40,532 nucleotides of DNA from Erysipelotrichaceae bacterium (lineage in GTDB: Bacteria > Bacillota > Clostridia > TANB77 > CAG-508): assembly GCA_021769225.1 (NCBI GenBank), contig JAETTH010000012.1, positions 1 through 40,532 on the forward strand, written 5' to 3'. Of this stretch, positions 8,984 through 17,667 are shown one piece after another; the stretch's first letter is position 1; each line of letters starts with the position of its first letter. The notes under the pieces were generated by a model. That model saw only the letters and a program-made list of their open reading frames with translations, did not search any database and was not told the DNA's origin. The translations under genes and the position numbers were made by a program.

Positions 8984-10098
8984 ATGCTTGAATTAGAAGA
9001 AAACGAAAAAAGACTGCAAAGTATAAAAGAAAAATTAAAAGAAATCGGTGAATCTCTTTGACATTGAAAATGTTAAAATAGAACTATCTGAACTAGAAAA
9101 GAAAACATTGGACTCTGATTTTTGGAATGATACAAGTAATTCTAAAACAGTCCTTTCTAAAATTAAGATATTAAAAGAAAAAAAAGAAGCTTATTCAAAA
9201 GTTGAAATAGAATTAAAAAATCAAATAGAACTGACTGAACTATTAGAAACAGAGCCAGATGAAACTATGATAAAAGATTTATTAAGAGATACAGAACATC
9301 TACAAAAAGAGATTGAAAAATTAGAAATTAATACCCTATTATCTGGAAAATATGATAGGAACAATGCTATTTTAACAATTCATCCAGGAGCTCGGTGGTA
9401 CTGAAGCACAAGATTGGGCTCAAATGCTATATCGTATGTATTCTAGATGGGCAGCAGATAATGGTTATACTGTACAAGAATTAGACTATTTAGATGGTGA
9501 TGAGGCAGGACTTAAGAGTGTCACTTTCTTAGTAGAAGGTCCTTATGCTTATGGTTATTTAAAAGGAGAAATGGGAGTACACCGTCTAGTTAGAATTTCG
9601 CCTTTTGATGCAGGTGGAAGAAGACACACTTCATTTGCTTCTTTAGAAGTTCTTCCTGAAATTACCGATGATGTAGAAATTGAAATAAATCCAGATGATC
9701 TAAGAATAGATACCTATCGTGCTTCTGGTGCTGGGGGACAACATATTAATAAAACCTCTTCTGCGGTCAGAATTACACATATTCCAACCAATATTGTTGT
9801 ATCTTGCCAAACTGAGAGATCTCAAATTCAAAATCGTGAAACCGCTATGAAGATGTTAAAATCCAAACTATTAGATTTAAAAGAGAAAGAGCAAAAAGAT
9901 ACAATTGAAGAATTAAAAGGAATTCAAAACGATATTGCTTGGGGAAGCCAAATTAGATCCTATGTATTTTGCCCATATACTTTAGTAAAAGATCATAGAA
10001 CCAATTATGAAGTAGGAAATGTTAGTAGTGTTATGGATGGAGATTTAAATGGATTTATTGAAAGTTATTTAAAATATCTAAAAAAGGAAGATAAATAG
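8984..10098 (+). CDS. prfB: Peptide chain release factor 2, needing two +1 frameshifts
   Basis: RF2 ends translation at UGA and UAA. The first 25 codons end at CTT-TGA-C (9056-9062), the classical autoregulatory +1 site of prfB. The second segment (9060-9392) is in turn open only to a CGG at 9393-9395, after which frame 0 stops within three codons (CGG TGG TAC TGA). Skipping the C gives [12 protein letters not shown], the universally conserved RF2 segment, and the gene continues to 10098. The joined protein is 370 residues (25+111+234), the normal length. It has the [15 protein letters not shown] segment carrying the SPF stop-recognition tripeptide and the catalytic loop [13 protein letters not shown] 8984 follows AGGAG. 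RF2 is essential in this type of bacterium, so a dead gene is unlikely. Confidence 0.93.
9056..9062 (+). promoter_or_regulatory. Classical prfB programmed +1 frameshift site
   Basis: CTT TGA C after codon 25. The ribosome slips from CUU to UUU and continues at GAC when RF2 is scarce. The strong SD-like AGGGGG element of the E. coli site is not obvious here (only ATCGGTGA upstream). Confidence 0.92.
9393..9396 (+). other. CGG +1 recoding site in prfB
   Basis: GCT CGG T: skipping C9393 gives GCT GGT GGT ACT GAA (A-G-G-T-E), the invariant RF2 sequence. The inferred decoded residue is glycine. Confidence 0.9.
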
Positions 10099-10153
10099 GA
10101 ATCAAAAGAAAAATTAGAAACAGAAAATAAATATAAAATTCACATAATTTAAG

Positions 10154-10190
10154 AGCATGCTATATAATATTATATAGCATGCTTTAAATT
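10154..10190 (+). terminator. prfB terminator (perfect palindrome)
   Basis: A perfect 30 bp palindrome (AGCATGCTATATAAT and its complement, no unpaired loop) followed by TTAAATTT. Confidence 0.75.
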
Positions 10191-10241
10191 TAAAGATGCC
10201 ACAGCGATAATATGTTACAAAATAAAGAGGTGCTAAACACC

Positions 10242-11421
10242 ATGGATAATATCATAGTATTAAAATTTGGAGGAAGTTCTGTAGCAGATAATATAAATTT
10301 AAATATTGTAGCAGACAAGATTATTAAATTATATGAGAAAAATAAGATTGTAGTAGTTGTTTCTGCACAACGGAAAAACAACGGATAAATTATTAAAAGA
10401 AGCTAAAGAATTAGATGATTTGCCAAAAGAAAGAGAATTAGATGTCTTACTAAGCTCTGGTGAACAAATTAGCATGTCAAAACTTAGTATTTTGTTAAAC
10501 AAATTAGGATATCCAGCTATTTCATTAACCGGCTGGCAAGCAGGAATCTATACAGATAATAATTATCAAGAAGCTATAATTGAAGAAATTGATACTTCAA
10601 GAATCCAAAAAGAACTAGAAGAAAATAAAATTGTTATTGTTGCTGGCTTTCAAGGAGTAAATTCTAATGATGATATTACAACTTTAGGAAGAGGAGGCTC
10701 TGATACAACAGCTGTTGCTTTAGCTGCTAGCCTACAAGCAAAGCAATGTTACATTTTTTCTGACGTAGATGGTGTTTATACAACAGATCCAAATAAAATA
10801 CCATCTGCCCAAAAACTAGAAAATATCTCTTATGACGAAATGTTAGAAATCTCTCATGAAGGAGCAAAGGTTCTTCATCATCGCTGCGTTCAAGTTGGAA
10901 GAAAATATCATATTCCAATTATAACAGGTTCTACTTTTAATAATAAACTAGGAACAATTATTAATGACACACTGGAAAATACACTCGTAAAAAGTATCGT
11001 AAAAAATGATGATATTCTTTTGGTTAATTTAAAACAAAATACTTATTCTATCAAAATGCTCCAAGAAGTTTTAAGTAAATTAATTTCCCAACAGATATTA
11101 ATCGAAAACTTAATAAACAATAGTAAATATCAACTAGATATTAGTTTTACAATAAAGGCTATTGATTTAGTAAAATTAGAACATTTATTAGAAACAGAAC
11201 TTCCAGAATTAGAAATGAATTATGTTGGTATTAGTAAACTTGCCATTATTGGATATGGAATTATGAATAATAATCAGATTCTAGAAAAAATATTGGAAAT
11301 TTGCAAATTAAATAATTTAGATATTTTAGCAATTCAAACAAGTGAACTAAAAATTCTAATTTTATTTAAACAGAAACTTTCTCTTAACATCTTAGAACAA
11401 TTTCACAATGAATTGATATAA
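10242..11421 (+). CDS. lysC: Aspartate kinase, needing a +1 frameshift at CGG
   Basis: This enzyme phosphorylates aspartate, the first step to lysine, threonine, methionine and diaminopimelate. The N-terminal part (10242-10370) starts with the aspartokinase signature VLKFGGSSVAD and reaches VVVVSAQ. Frame 0 then meets CGG (10371-10373) and stops four codons later. Skipping one C gives SAQGKTTDKLL, matching the family SAMGKTTDxLL motif. The rest has AGFQG, TLGRGGSDTTAVALAA and SDVDGVYTTDP, followed by two C-terminal ACT domains (about residues 250-390). The joined protein is 392 residues, a normal length. The start follows AAGAGG, part of which can pair in a small hairpin (GGTG/CACC) just before ATG. 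No lysine riboswitch was recognised upstream. Confidence 0.92.
10371..10374 (+). other. CGG +1 recoding site in lysC
   Basis: CAA CGG A: skipping C10371 gives CAA GGA AAA ACA ACG GAT (Q-G-K-T-T-D). The expected residue is the conserved glycine of the aspartokinase GKTT motif. Confidence 0.9.
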
Positions 11422-11448
11422 AATAAATATCATTTTATTTATTACTAA

Positions 11449-11503
11449 AAAGAAGAATTAAGCTAGTATTTTACTAAAGTATTAGTTACCTCTTCTTTTT
11501 TTC
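11449..11503 (+). terminator. lysC terminator
   Basis: A long hairpin: AAAAAGAAGA pairs with TCTTCTTTTT, and inside it CTAGTATTT pairs with AAGTATTAG; T-rich tail. Confidence 0.75.
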
Positions 11504-11619
11504 TATCTATTTTTACATCTTGAAAAAGTTACATAAAATTCACATATACTATAGTTCTAAACTAGACAAGGCCTGAATATATATAATCTAGACATATATA
11601 TTTAAGGAGTTGATAAGGT

Positions 11620-11913
11620 ATGGATGAAAGAAAAATGCAAACAACGGGAAGTATTATTCAAAATCTAATATTAGAAAATAGAAGTAAACTTAGTATATCA
11701 GGAGTATTAGATGTCCTTAGTTTTGATGATCAAGTTGTAATTGTAGAAACTGAATTAGGTCTTTTAACTGTAAAAGGAGAGAATCTTCGAATTAATAAGT
11801 TAAGTATTGATACATCTGAAGTCATTGTAGAAGGAGATATTTCTAATTTATCTTATAGCGAGAAAGAATTAGATAAAAAATCTGGTGGCTTTTTAGGAAA
11901 AATATTTAAATAG
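11620..11913 (+). CDS. yabP: Sporulation protein YabP
   Basis: A 97-residue protein of the YabP/YqfC family, needed in B. subtilis for spore cortex assembly in the mother cell. The typical core is visible: N-x-x-KLSISGVLDVLSFD, then VVIVETELGLLTVKGENL and the LSIDTSEVIVEGDI segment. ATG 11620 follows AAGGAG. It is followed after 6-15 nt by yabQ and then divIC, the conserved order yabP-yabQ-divIC of spore formers. Confidence 0.92.
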   Translation: MDERKMQTTGSIIQNLILENRSKLSISGVLDVLSFDDQVVIVETELGLLTVKGENLRINKLSIDTSEVIVEGDISNLSYSEKELDKKSGGFLGKIFK

Positions 11914-11928
11914 AAATAGGTGAAAATG

Positions 11929-12468
11929 ATGGATAATATTACATTAAATCAGGCTTATGTATTTTTTATATTTATTCTATCAGGCATTATCATTGGAATT
12001 TTATTTGATATTTTTCGTATCTTAAGAAGATCTTTTAAAACTGCTGATATTATAACCTATTTAGAAGATGTATTATTTTGGATGATAACCGGAATTTTAC
12101 TTCTGTATTTAATTTTTAAATTTAATAATGGACAATTGAGAATATATATCTTTATTGGAATTGCAATTGGTGTTACTTTTTATTTACTTATCTTTAGTAA
12201 ACCATTTATTAAAATTAATGTTGCAATTATAAACACAATTAAAACAATTATTCAGAAAATAATATCAATTCTTTTATATCCTTTCAAACTTATATTTTCT
12301 TGTCTGCGTAAATTTTTATTAAAACCAATTTCTTTTATTTTTATTAATATTAGAAAATTTTCTACAAATTCTACTAAAAAATTGTTAAATCAATGTAAAA
12401 AAATAAAAAAGTTTCAAAAAAAATCAAAAAACACTATACGGAAAGAAGGATTTTGGTGTATAATGTAG
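11929..12468 (+). CDS. yabQ: Sporulation protein YabQ (C-terminus may be recoded at CGG)
   Basis: A membrane protein of about 179 residues with three to four N-terminal helices (FFIFILSGIIIGILFDIFRI, the hallmark first helix ending in DxxR) and a basic, lysine-rich cytoplasmic tail. In B. subtilis YabQ is a mother-cell protein required for cortex formation. Of the three possible starts (GTG 11920, ATG 11926, ATG 11929) I prefer 11929 for its spacing from AGG. An in-frame CGG lies at 12439-12441: frame 0 ends ...NTIRKEGFWCIM at 12468, while a +1 shift gives ...NTIGKKDFGV ending at 12463. Both tails are short, so the data do not decide between them. Confidence 0.88.
   Translation: MDNITLNQAYVFFIFILSGIIIGILFDIFRILRRSFKTADIITYLEDVLFWMITGILLLYLIFKFNNGQLRIYIFIGIAIGVTFYLLIFSKPFIKINVAIINTIKTIIQKIISILLYPFKLIFSCLRKFLLKPISFIFINIRKFSTNSTKKLLNQCKKIKKFQKKSKNTIRKEGFWCIM
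12439..12442 (+). other. Possible CGG +1 recoding site at the end of yabQ
   Basis: ATA CGG A, nine codons before the frame-0 stop. The +1 frame stops eight codons later, so the protein is nearly the same length either way. Confidence 0.5.
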
Positions 12469-12520
12469 AAAGATATAAATAGTTTAAACTATATTTAAAT
12501 TTCTGGAGAGAAAATCGCAT

Positions 12521-12796
12521 ATGAAGAAAAAAAATAAAATATATAAAAGAATATTAATTGCTTTGGGATTATTTTTTGCATTATGTACTTTATATAGTCA
12601 ACAAAAAACATTAAATAAATACAAAAATGATCAAAAATATTATGAAGAACAAATAGCAAAAGAAAATGAAAATAAAGATGAATTAATATCAATGAAAGAT
12701 AATGTTAATTCAAAAGAATATATTGAAGAAGTGGCTAGAGAAAAATTAGACATGTATTTACCTAACGAAAGAGTTTATGTTGATGTAGGAAAATAA
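12521..12796 (+). CDS. divIC: DivIC/FtsB-like septum formation initiator
   Basis: A 91-residue bitopic protein: a basic N-terminus, one membrane helix (about residues 10-26), a coiled coil (TLNKYKNDQKYYEEQIAKEN, about 30-60), and the family C-terminus YIEEVAREKLDMYLPNERVY (R-x-x-L-x-x-x-x-P-x-E). It belongs to the FtsB/DivIC group, which couples the divisome to septal peptidoglycan synthesis. Its place after yabP-yabQ is the conserved one. ATG 12521 follows GGAGAG with 10-nt spacing. Confidence 0.9.
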   Translation: MKKKNKIYKRILIALGLFFALCTLYSQQKTLNKYKNDQKYYEEQIAKENENKDELISMKDNVNSKEYIEEVAREKLDMYLPNERVYVDVGK

Positions 12797-12831
12797 ATCC
12801 TTAAAGCATTTCTTGTTTTAAGGATTTATGA
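12794..12831 (+). terminator. divIC terminator
   Basis: ATAAATCCTTAAA / TTTAAGGATTTAT stem directly after the stop codon. Confidence 0.8.
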
Positions 12832-12932
12832 TTATTTATTTCTAAATTTCTTGTTTCTTATTTTTTCCAAAAAATTATAAAATATATTTAATATATAAAA
12901 TTATATCAATCATGATAAGGGGGCTATCATAT

Positions 12933-14240
12933 ATGGAGATAGAAGGCTTAAATCTTAGTGAATTAAGAGAATTGGCAAAAGAGCAAAACATTAAAAATGT
13001 ACAAAAATTTAAAAAAGATGAATTAATTTCAATTTTAAAAGAAACAAATGTAGAAACAAAAGAGAATCAAATAGAAGAAATTGAGGATATTCAGGGCTCC
13101 TATAAAGTAACAAATCAAGATGATGAAATCATTGAAGGGATTTTAGAAGTACTACCTGATGGTTATGGCTTTCTAAGAGGAGACAACTACTTACCTAGCC
13201 CAAAAGATGTATACATTTCTCCAATCCAAATAAGAAGATTTCATCTAGATACAGGAGATAAAATAAAAGGAATTTCGAGATTACCAAAAGAGGGAGAAAA
13301 GTTTCCTGCTTTAATTTATGTAGGTGAAGTAAATGGAGAGCAACCAGATAAAGCAATGAGGAGAAAAAGCTTTGACGATTTAATTCCTATTTATCCAGAA
13401 GAAAGGCTAAAATTAGAAACAACACCAACAGAATATGCAATGCGTATAATTGATTTAATTTGTCCTGTTGGAAAAGGCCAAAGAGGAATGATCGTAGCAC
13501 CTCCAAAAGTCGGAAAAACAACACTTCTAAAGAAAATAGCAAATAGTATTACTACTAATAATTCAGAAGTTGAATTAATTGTCCTATTAATTGATGAAAG
13601 ACCAGAAGAAGTTACGGATATGAAAAGAAGTATTAATGGTGATGTCATTTATTCAACATTTGATGAAGTACCTGAGCACCATGTAAAAGTAGCTGAAATG
13701 GTTCTTGAAAGAGCAAAAAGACTAACAGAACAAGGACAAGATGTCGTCATATTATTAGATAGTATTACGCGTTTAGCAAGAGCATATAACTTAGTTATTC
13801 CAACATCAGGAAGAACATTGTCTGGAGGTTTAGATCCAAGTGCATTACATAAGCCAAAAAAATTCTTTGGAGCTGCTAGAAATATTGAAAATGGAGGAAG
13901 TTTAACAATTCTTGCTACTGCTTTAATTGAGACAGGCAGTAGAATGGATGATGTTATTTTTGAAGAATTTAAAGGTACTGGTAATATGGAAGTACATCTA
14001 GATAGAAAACTATCTGAAAAACGAATTTTCCCGGCAATTGATATTAATAAATCTGGAACAAGAAGAGAAGACCTACTATTATCTTCAAAAGAGCTAGAAA
14101 CCGTTTTTGCTTTAAGAAAAGCAATGAATAGTATTCCTGTTGCAGATGTTACAGAACAGTTAATTAGTCAAATGGTATCAACTAAAAATAATGATGAGTT
14201 TATTGAAAAAATGGACTTATATTTAAGAAATTATAAATAA
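12933..14240 (+). CDS. rho: Transcription termination factor Rho
   Basis: A hexameric RNA-dependent ATPase that ends transcription. The 435-residue protein has the N-terminal SAP-like helical domain ([15 protein letters not shown]), the cold-shock-like primary RNA site (DGYGFLR), Walker A ([14 protein letters not shown]), Walker B ([16 protein letters not shown]), the Q-loop/R-loop segment [11 protein letters not shown] and the arginine-finger region [18 protein letters not shown] 12933 sits 8 nt after AAGGGGGC; an in-frame ATG at 12912 would lie before this site. It is flanked by terminators, so it is transcribed alone. Confidence 0.97.
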   Translation: MEIEGLNLSELRELAKEQNIKNVQKFKKDELISILKETNVETKENQIEEIEDIQGSYKVTNQDDEIIEGILEVLPDGYGFLRGDNYLPSPKDVYISPIQIRRFHLDTGDKIKGISRLPKEGEKFPALIYVGEVNGEQPDKAMRRKSFDDLIPIYPEERLKLETTPTEYAMRIIDLICPVGKGQRGMIVAPPKVGKTTLLKKIANSITTNNSEVELIVLLIDERPEEVTDMKRSINGDVIYSTFDEVPEHHVKVAEMVLERAKRLTEQGQDVVILLDSITRLARAYNLVIPTSGRTLSGGLDPSALHKPKKFFGAARNIENGGSLTILATALIETGSRMDDVIFEEFKGTGNMEVHLDRKLSEKRIFPAIDINKSGTRREDLLLSSKELETVFALRKAMNSIPVADVTEQLISQMVSTKNNDEFIEKMDLYLRNYK

Positions 14241-14243
14241 GAA

Positions 14244-14293
14244 AACAAAATAATAAGAGAAAAGCCTATAAACTTTCTCTTATTATTTTGTAA
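14244..14293 (+). terminator. rho terminator
   Basis: AAAATAATAAGAGAAA / TTTCTCTTATTATTTT stem with a 10-nt loop, ending in TTTT. Confidence 0.85.
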
Positions 14294-14519
14294 AAAATAT
14301 AAAATTTAAAAATTTTATGAAATTTGATTAAAATTTATTTAGAATAAAAAACAAAATTATTAATATTTAATTTACATTTATGAAATAATTTTTTTAATTT
14401 AATAAATTGCATTTTGTATTTAAAAATATTGAAAAGAAAAAGAATAGTATTCGGATTATTAAATTAAGTTTTTAAACTATTAATAAGATCTTTAAAATAA
14501 TAAAAATAGTTATATGTCA

Positions 14520-15360
14520 TAAAACAGAGAGGGAGGTATATAAATAAGAAGGCATTATTTGCGATATAACATTGCACAAAATTAAAGTTTTGTGCAATTG
14601 GATGTAGGTCTAAAATATATGGACTGCCTCTATCGGTGTCCTCTACCATTATTGCTATACCTGTCCGCTTGATACTATATATATAGCTTCTATTAATAAA
14701 CTTATATTACTTCTTTAATAAAATGTCTTAAATCTAATTTTAATTAAATATTTTTCTATATAATTTTTATATTATTTCTTAAATTTTTATCAAATTCTTG
14801 CAAATCCTTGAAATCGCTTATTTTGCCTTATTTTTGAGACAACAAGTTATATTACCTTAAAATAAAAACGGCTTAAAATCGATTCTCGTGCGTCGTTTTT
14901 TTGCGCTTTTTAGTGTTTCTTTGAATGTCTATCAAAATCAACATTTTTACAAGTTTTTACTAATATTATATGTAATTGCTATTTTAAGCTGCAAATTATA
15001 AACGATAACTTGTTGACTTTAATATTAAAATATCTTAAAAACGATTTCCATGCGTTCAATAATTAAAATATTTTATATAGTTAGTATAATGAATTTTAAA
15101 TTATAAATTTATAAATTATGTACAAAAATTTATTTATAAAATATTAATTTAAAATGTTTGGAAATTTTGTTCGTAATTTAAAAAATTTTATAAATTTAAA
15201 ACTTTGCACAAAATTTTAAATTTATAATTTTGTAAATGTTTTGTAAAAATTATTATAGAATTTTTTTGTAGAATTGTAAGTTAGGTTTTAAAATTATATT
15301 TATTATTTTATTAAAATCTCTAATTCTTCAAAACTGCCCCTCTCTCCTACTCTGCTTATT
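14520..15360 (+). repeat. Left copy of a diverged direct repeat flanking the ART-like operon
   Basis: About 0.8 kb of very AT-rich DNA without a credible gene. Landmarks in order: ATAAGAAGGC, AAAGTTTTGTGCAA (inside a TTGCACAAAA/TTTTGTGCAA hairpin at 14573-14597), CAAATCCTTGA (14808), GAGACAACAA, CTTAAAATCGATTCT...GCGTCGTTTT (14873-14900), a second CTTAAAAACGATT copy (15040) and CCTCTCTCCTACT (15340). The same landmarks recur in the same order at 16810-17455. The blocks around CGATT are near-palindromes, so they could form RNA or DNA hairpins. The rest (14294-14520) is AT-rich with nothing recognised. Confidence 0.65.
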
Positions 15361-15372
15361 TTTTATTTTAAA

Positions 15373-15834
15373 TTAATTATTAATATGTAATATTCTAAAT
15401 ACAAAGTTTTTAAGTTTTGCAAAAAATGATTCTTTATATTCTATTAATGCTGTGTCATTATCATTTTTTAAATTTTCTATGTTTGTAGATTCACAATCAA
15501 GAACTTTTTGAAATATATTATCAGGATTATATTTTTCATTTAATTCTTTTTGATATTTTCTCTCATTATCATTCCATATTTTCAAAAGTTCATTTTTCTC
15601 ATTTTCAGTTGCTATATAGCTATAATATAATAATGCAATTAGATCTTTACTTTTTTCTGATATGTCTTGATCAATTAAATCTTTTTCTTTATCTATATAA
15701 CAATTTAATTCTGAATCAGCAGCTAATTCATTTAGTTTTTTCAATATTTTGGATGGTATTTTTTCTATTACATCAATATTAAAAAATCCTAATATTGTAA
15801 TGACCTCTTTGCATACATCATCTATCTTTTCCAT
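15373..15834 (-). CDS. Hypothetical acidic protein, second gene of the ART-like operon
   Basis: I do not recognise this 153-residue protein. It is helical and acidic, without signal peptide or membrane helix. Segments such as KDLIALLYYSYIATENEKNELLKI look like a helical bundle, and the C-terminus is amphipathic (ESFFAKLKNFVFRILHI). It overlaps the upstream ART-like gene by 17 nt, so the two are translationally coupled and probably act together. An immunity or antitoxin role is a possible inference from the pairing, with no sequence proof. Confidence 0.6.
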   Translation of the reverse strand: MEKIDDVCKEVITILGFFNIDVIEKIPSKILKKLNELAADSELNCYIDKEKDLIDQDISEKSKDLIALLYYSYIATENEKNELLKIWNDNERKYQKELNEKYNPDNIFQKVLDCESTNIENLKNDNDTALIEYKESFFAKLKNFVFRILHINN

Positions 15835-16702
15835 TTTCTTTTCCTCTATTTTTTATTGTTTCTCTAATTTTTTCGAATATATTACGTATTCCTGAAACTT
15901 TTCTTGTTCTAGACATTTCTGTTATTTCTTTAGAATTAAAATTAGCTCTTGTGACTTGTTTTCTTTGTTCAATTAATTGTTTAGCTTTTTCTGCATCAAA
16001 ACTTATTTGTCCAAATTCTGAATCTACATAGTAAAATTTTTCATCTATACTAATAGGCGTAACAATTATTTCATTATCACCAACTAACTTGCGTACAAAC
16101 TCAACTTTATCTTCTGGAACAGCTATAGTTTTTATGTGTTCTAACGGTATACTATCCATAATTCCTACTTCTAGCAAATCAGAATGAACACGACATGTTT
16201 TCAAGTGTTCTAAACTTTTTGATGATATTCCAATTATTACACCAAAAGTTTCTTGACTCAACTTATCACTTTCAGGAGTAAATGCTGCATAATCTAATGA
16301 TGTGTCTATATCATCTGTAAAACTAATAAAGCTTCTTTTTCCTCCTATTCTTGACCATGCTTCACCTGTTGAAATACTAATACCTTGGCTTGATAGTTTA
16401 TCTACACTTTTCATTCCATATTTTAAAATATTAGGTAATGCATTAGCATTTGTACCATGAAATAAATTAATATTATTTTGAGTTATAACATCAAATGTTT
16501 CTGGATTAGTTGCTAATATATATGCATATCCTATACGCTTTTTTCTCTCAATAAATTCATTATTTTTTGTTAATTCTGTATTAACCGAGAAATTGCCGCA
16601 CCCGCCTTCATATAATATTGCTTCCATTTGTTCCTTAACTTTGCCATTTTTAGCCATAGCTAACAATTGTTGGCATAATGCCTCATATTTATTATAAAAC
16701 AT
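15818..16702 (-). CDS. ADP-ribosyltransferase-fold (HGT-motif) protein
   Basis: A 294-residue protein. Residues 80-100 read LFHGTNANALPNILKYGM, the His-Gly-Thr plus I-L-x-x-G-M pattern found at the start of many ART/PARP/DarT-like NAD-binding folds. Further on are a GKRSFISFTDD segment (beta-strand with S-F-T, about 130-140) and a long C-terminal helix. The ATG at 16702 follows GGGGGC with good spacing; 20 more in-frame codons upstream lack such a site. The fold suggests an enzyme that modifies protein, DNA or RNA with ADP-ribose, but the target is unknown and the second and third catalytic motifs are not certain. It lies in an AT-rich island between direct repeats, next to an IS element. Confidence 0.6.
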   Translation of the reverse strand: MFYNKYEALCQQLLAMAKNGKVKEQMEAILYEGGCGNFSVNTELTKNNEFIERKKRIGYAYILATNPETFDVITQNNINLFHGTNANALPNILKYGMKSVDKLSSQGISISTGEAWSRIGGKRSFISFTDDIDTSLDYAAFTPESDKLSQETFGVIIGISSKSLEHLKTCRVHSDLLEVGIMDSIPLEHIKTIAVPEDKVEFVRKLVGDNEIIVTPISIDEKFYYVDSEFGQISFDAEKAKQLIEQRKQVTRANFNSKEITEMSRTRKVSGIRNIFEKIRETIKNRGKENGKDR

Positions 16703-16789
16703 ATAATTGCCCCCTCGAAATATATATAAATTATAACATTCTAGATATTTTTTTACAAGCATTTATGTAGATACTGAGCCTAAAAATTT

Positions 16790-17460
16790 TGTACAAAAAG
16801 AATATGTGATTGATAAGGGGGCTTTTATTATGAAACTTTTGTGCAAATGAGTATAGGAAGATATTATATAACATATTAAAAATAGCTTCCTTCTTCCTAT
16901 TTTTTTACAAAATCCGCAAATCCTTGATATAAGCTATTTTAGGCTCATTTTTAAGACAACAAACTATACATTTAAATTTTTAAAACGCCTTAAAATCGAT
17001 TCTAACGCGTCGTTTTCTCAGCATATTTTCACATTTTTTATTTCTTACTAATTATAACTTATTTTATAATCTTATCATATTTTTGATTCTTTTAAATTGC
17101 ATCTATAATATTAGACATATAACTTTATTCTTTAAAATACAAAATGCCTTAAAATCGATTTTAAAGGCTCAATTTTTGGCATTAAAATTTAATGTTGTAT
17201 TCTTAAAAAATAATTTTACATTGATAAAATACTTGAATAAAATTGTAAAATACAAACAATTATTTTTATAACAAAATTTCAATTTGTAAATTATAAATTA
17301 TAAAAATTCAATTAAATAAAAATTTTTTATTTATCTTTAAAACTATTTTATTTAAAATTTTTTAAAAAAATTTATAACAACTTTATGCAAAAATTATTAA
17401 TATTAAAAAACAAAGAAATGTTCGCTTTTAAAATATTCCCTCTCTCCTACTTTACAATTT
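16790..17460 (+). repeat. Right copy of the diverged direct repeat
   Basis: Landmarks matching 14520-15360 in order: ATAAGGGGGC (16815), AAACTTTTGTGCAA (16832), CAAATCCTTGATAT (16917), AAGACAACAA, CCTTAAAATCGATTCTAACGCGTCGTTTT (16984-17013, core only given), CCTTAAAATCGATTTTAAAGGC (17147) and CCTCTCTCCTACT (17441). A seven-codon ORF (MKLLCK) with a good ribosome binding site lies at 16830-16850, likely a remnant of a lost gene start. No other coding sequence is seen between 16703 and 17667. A promoter-like TATGATATAAT is at 17502. Confidence 0.65.
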
Positions 17461-17667
17461 TTTAGACAATTTGTCACAAACTCTATGGATTTATTTTCAT
17501 GTTATGATATAATATAAAAACAAAATGAGGTGACTAACTATAAAAAGTCAATAGATAATTAAAAATATTTAAAAAAAGAAAATTACTGCATAGCAAATAG
17601 ACCTTTAAAATATGATTTTTTAAAAGCCTGTAAATAACTATATAAAGCAGATAATCACTACATTTAA

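Noticed and set aside
10099..10241. Lysine riboswitch before lysC
   Set aside because: An AGAGGTGC-like string occurs, but the 140-nt gap contains the prfB terminator and is too short for the riboswitch core.
14464..14649. Short minus-strand ORF in the AT-rich island
   Set aside because: No ribosome binding site, no known pattern, and it lies in a repeat copy.
14800..17170. CRISPR array from the repeated CTTAAAATCGATT blocks
   Set aside because: The blocks are few, unequal and unevenly spaced, and are part of a long diverged direct repeat. No cas genes are present.
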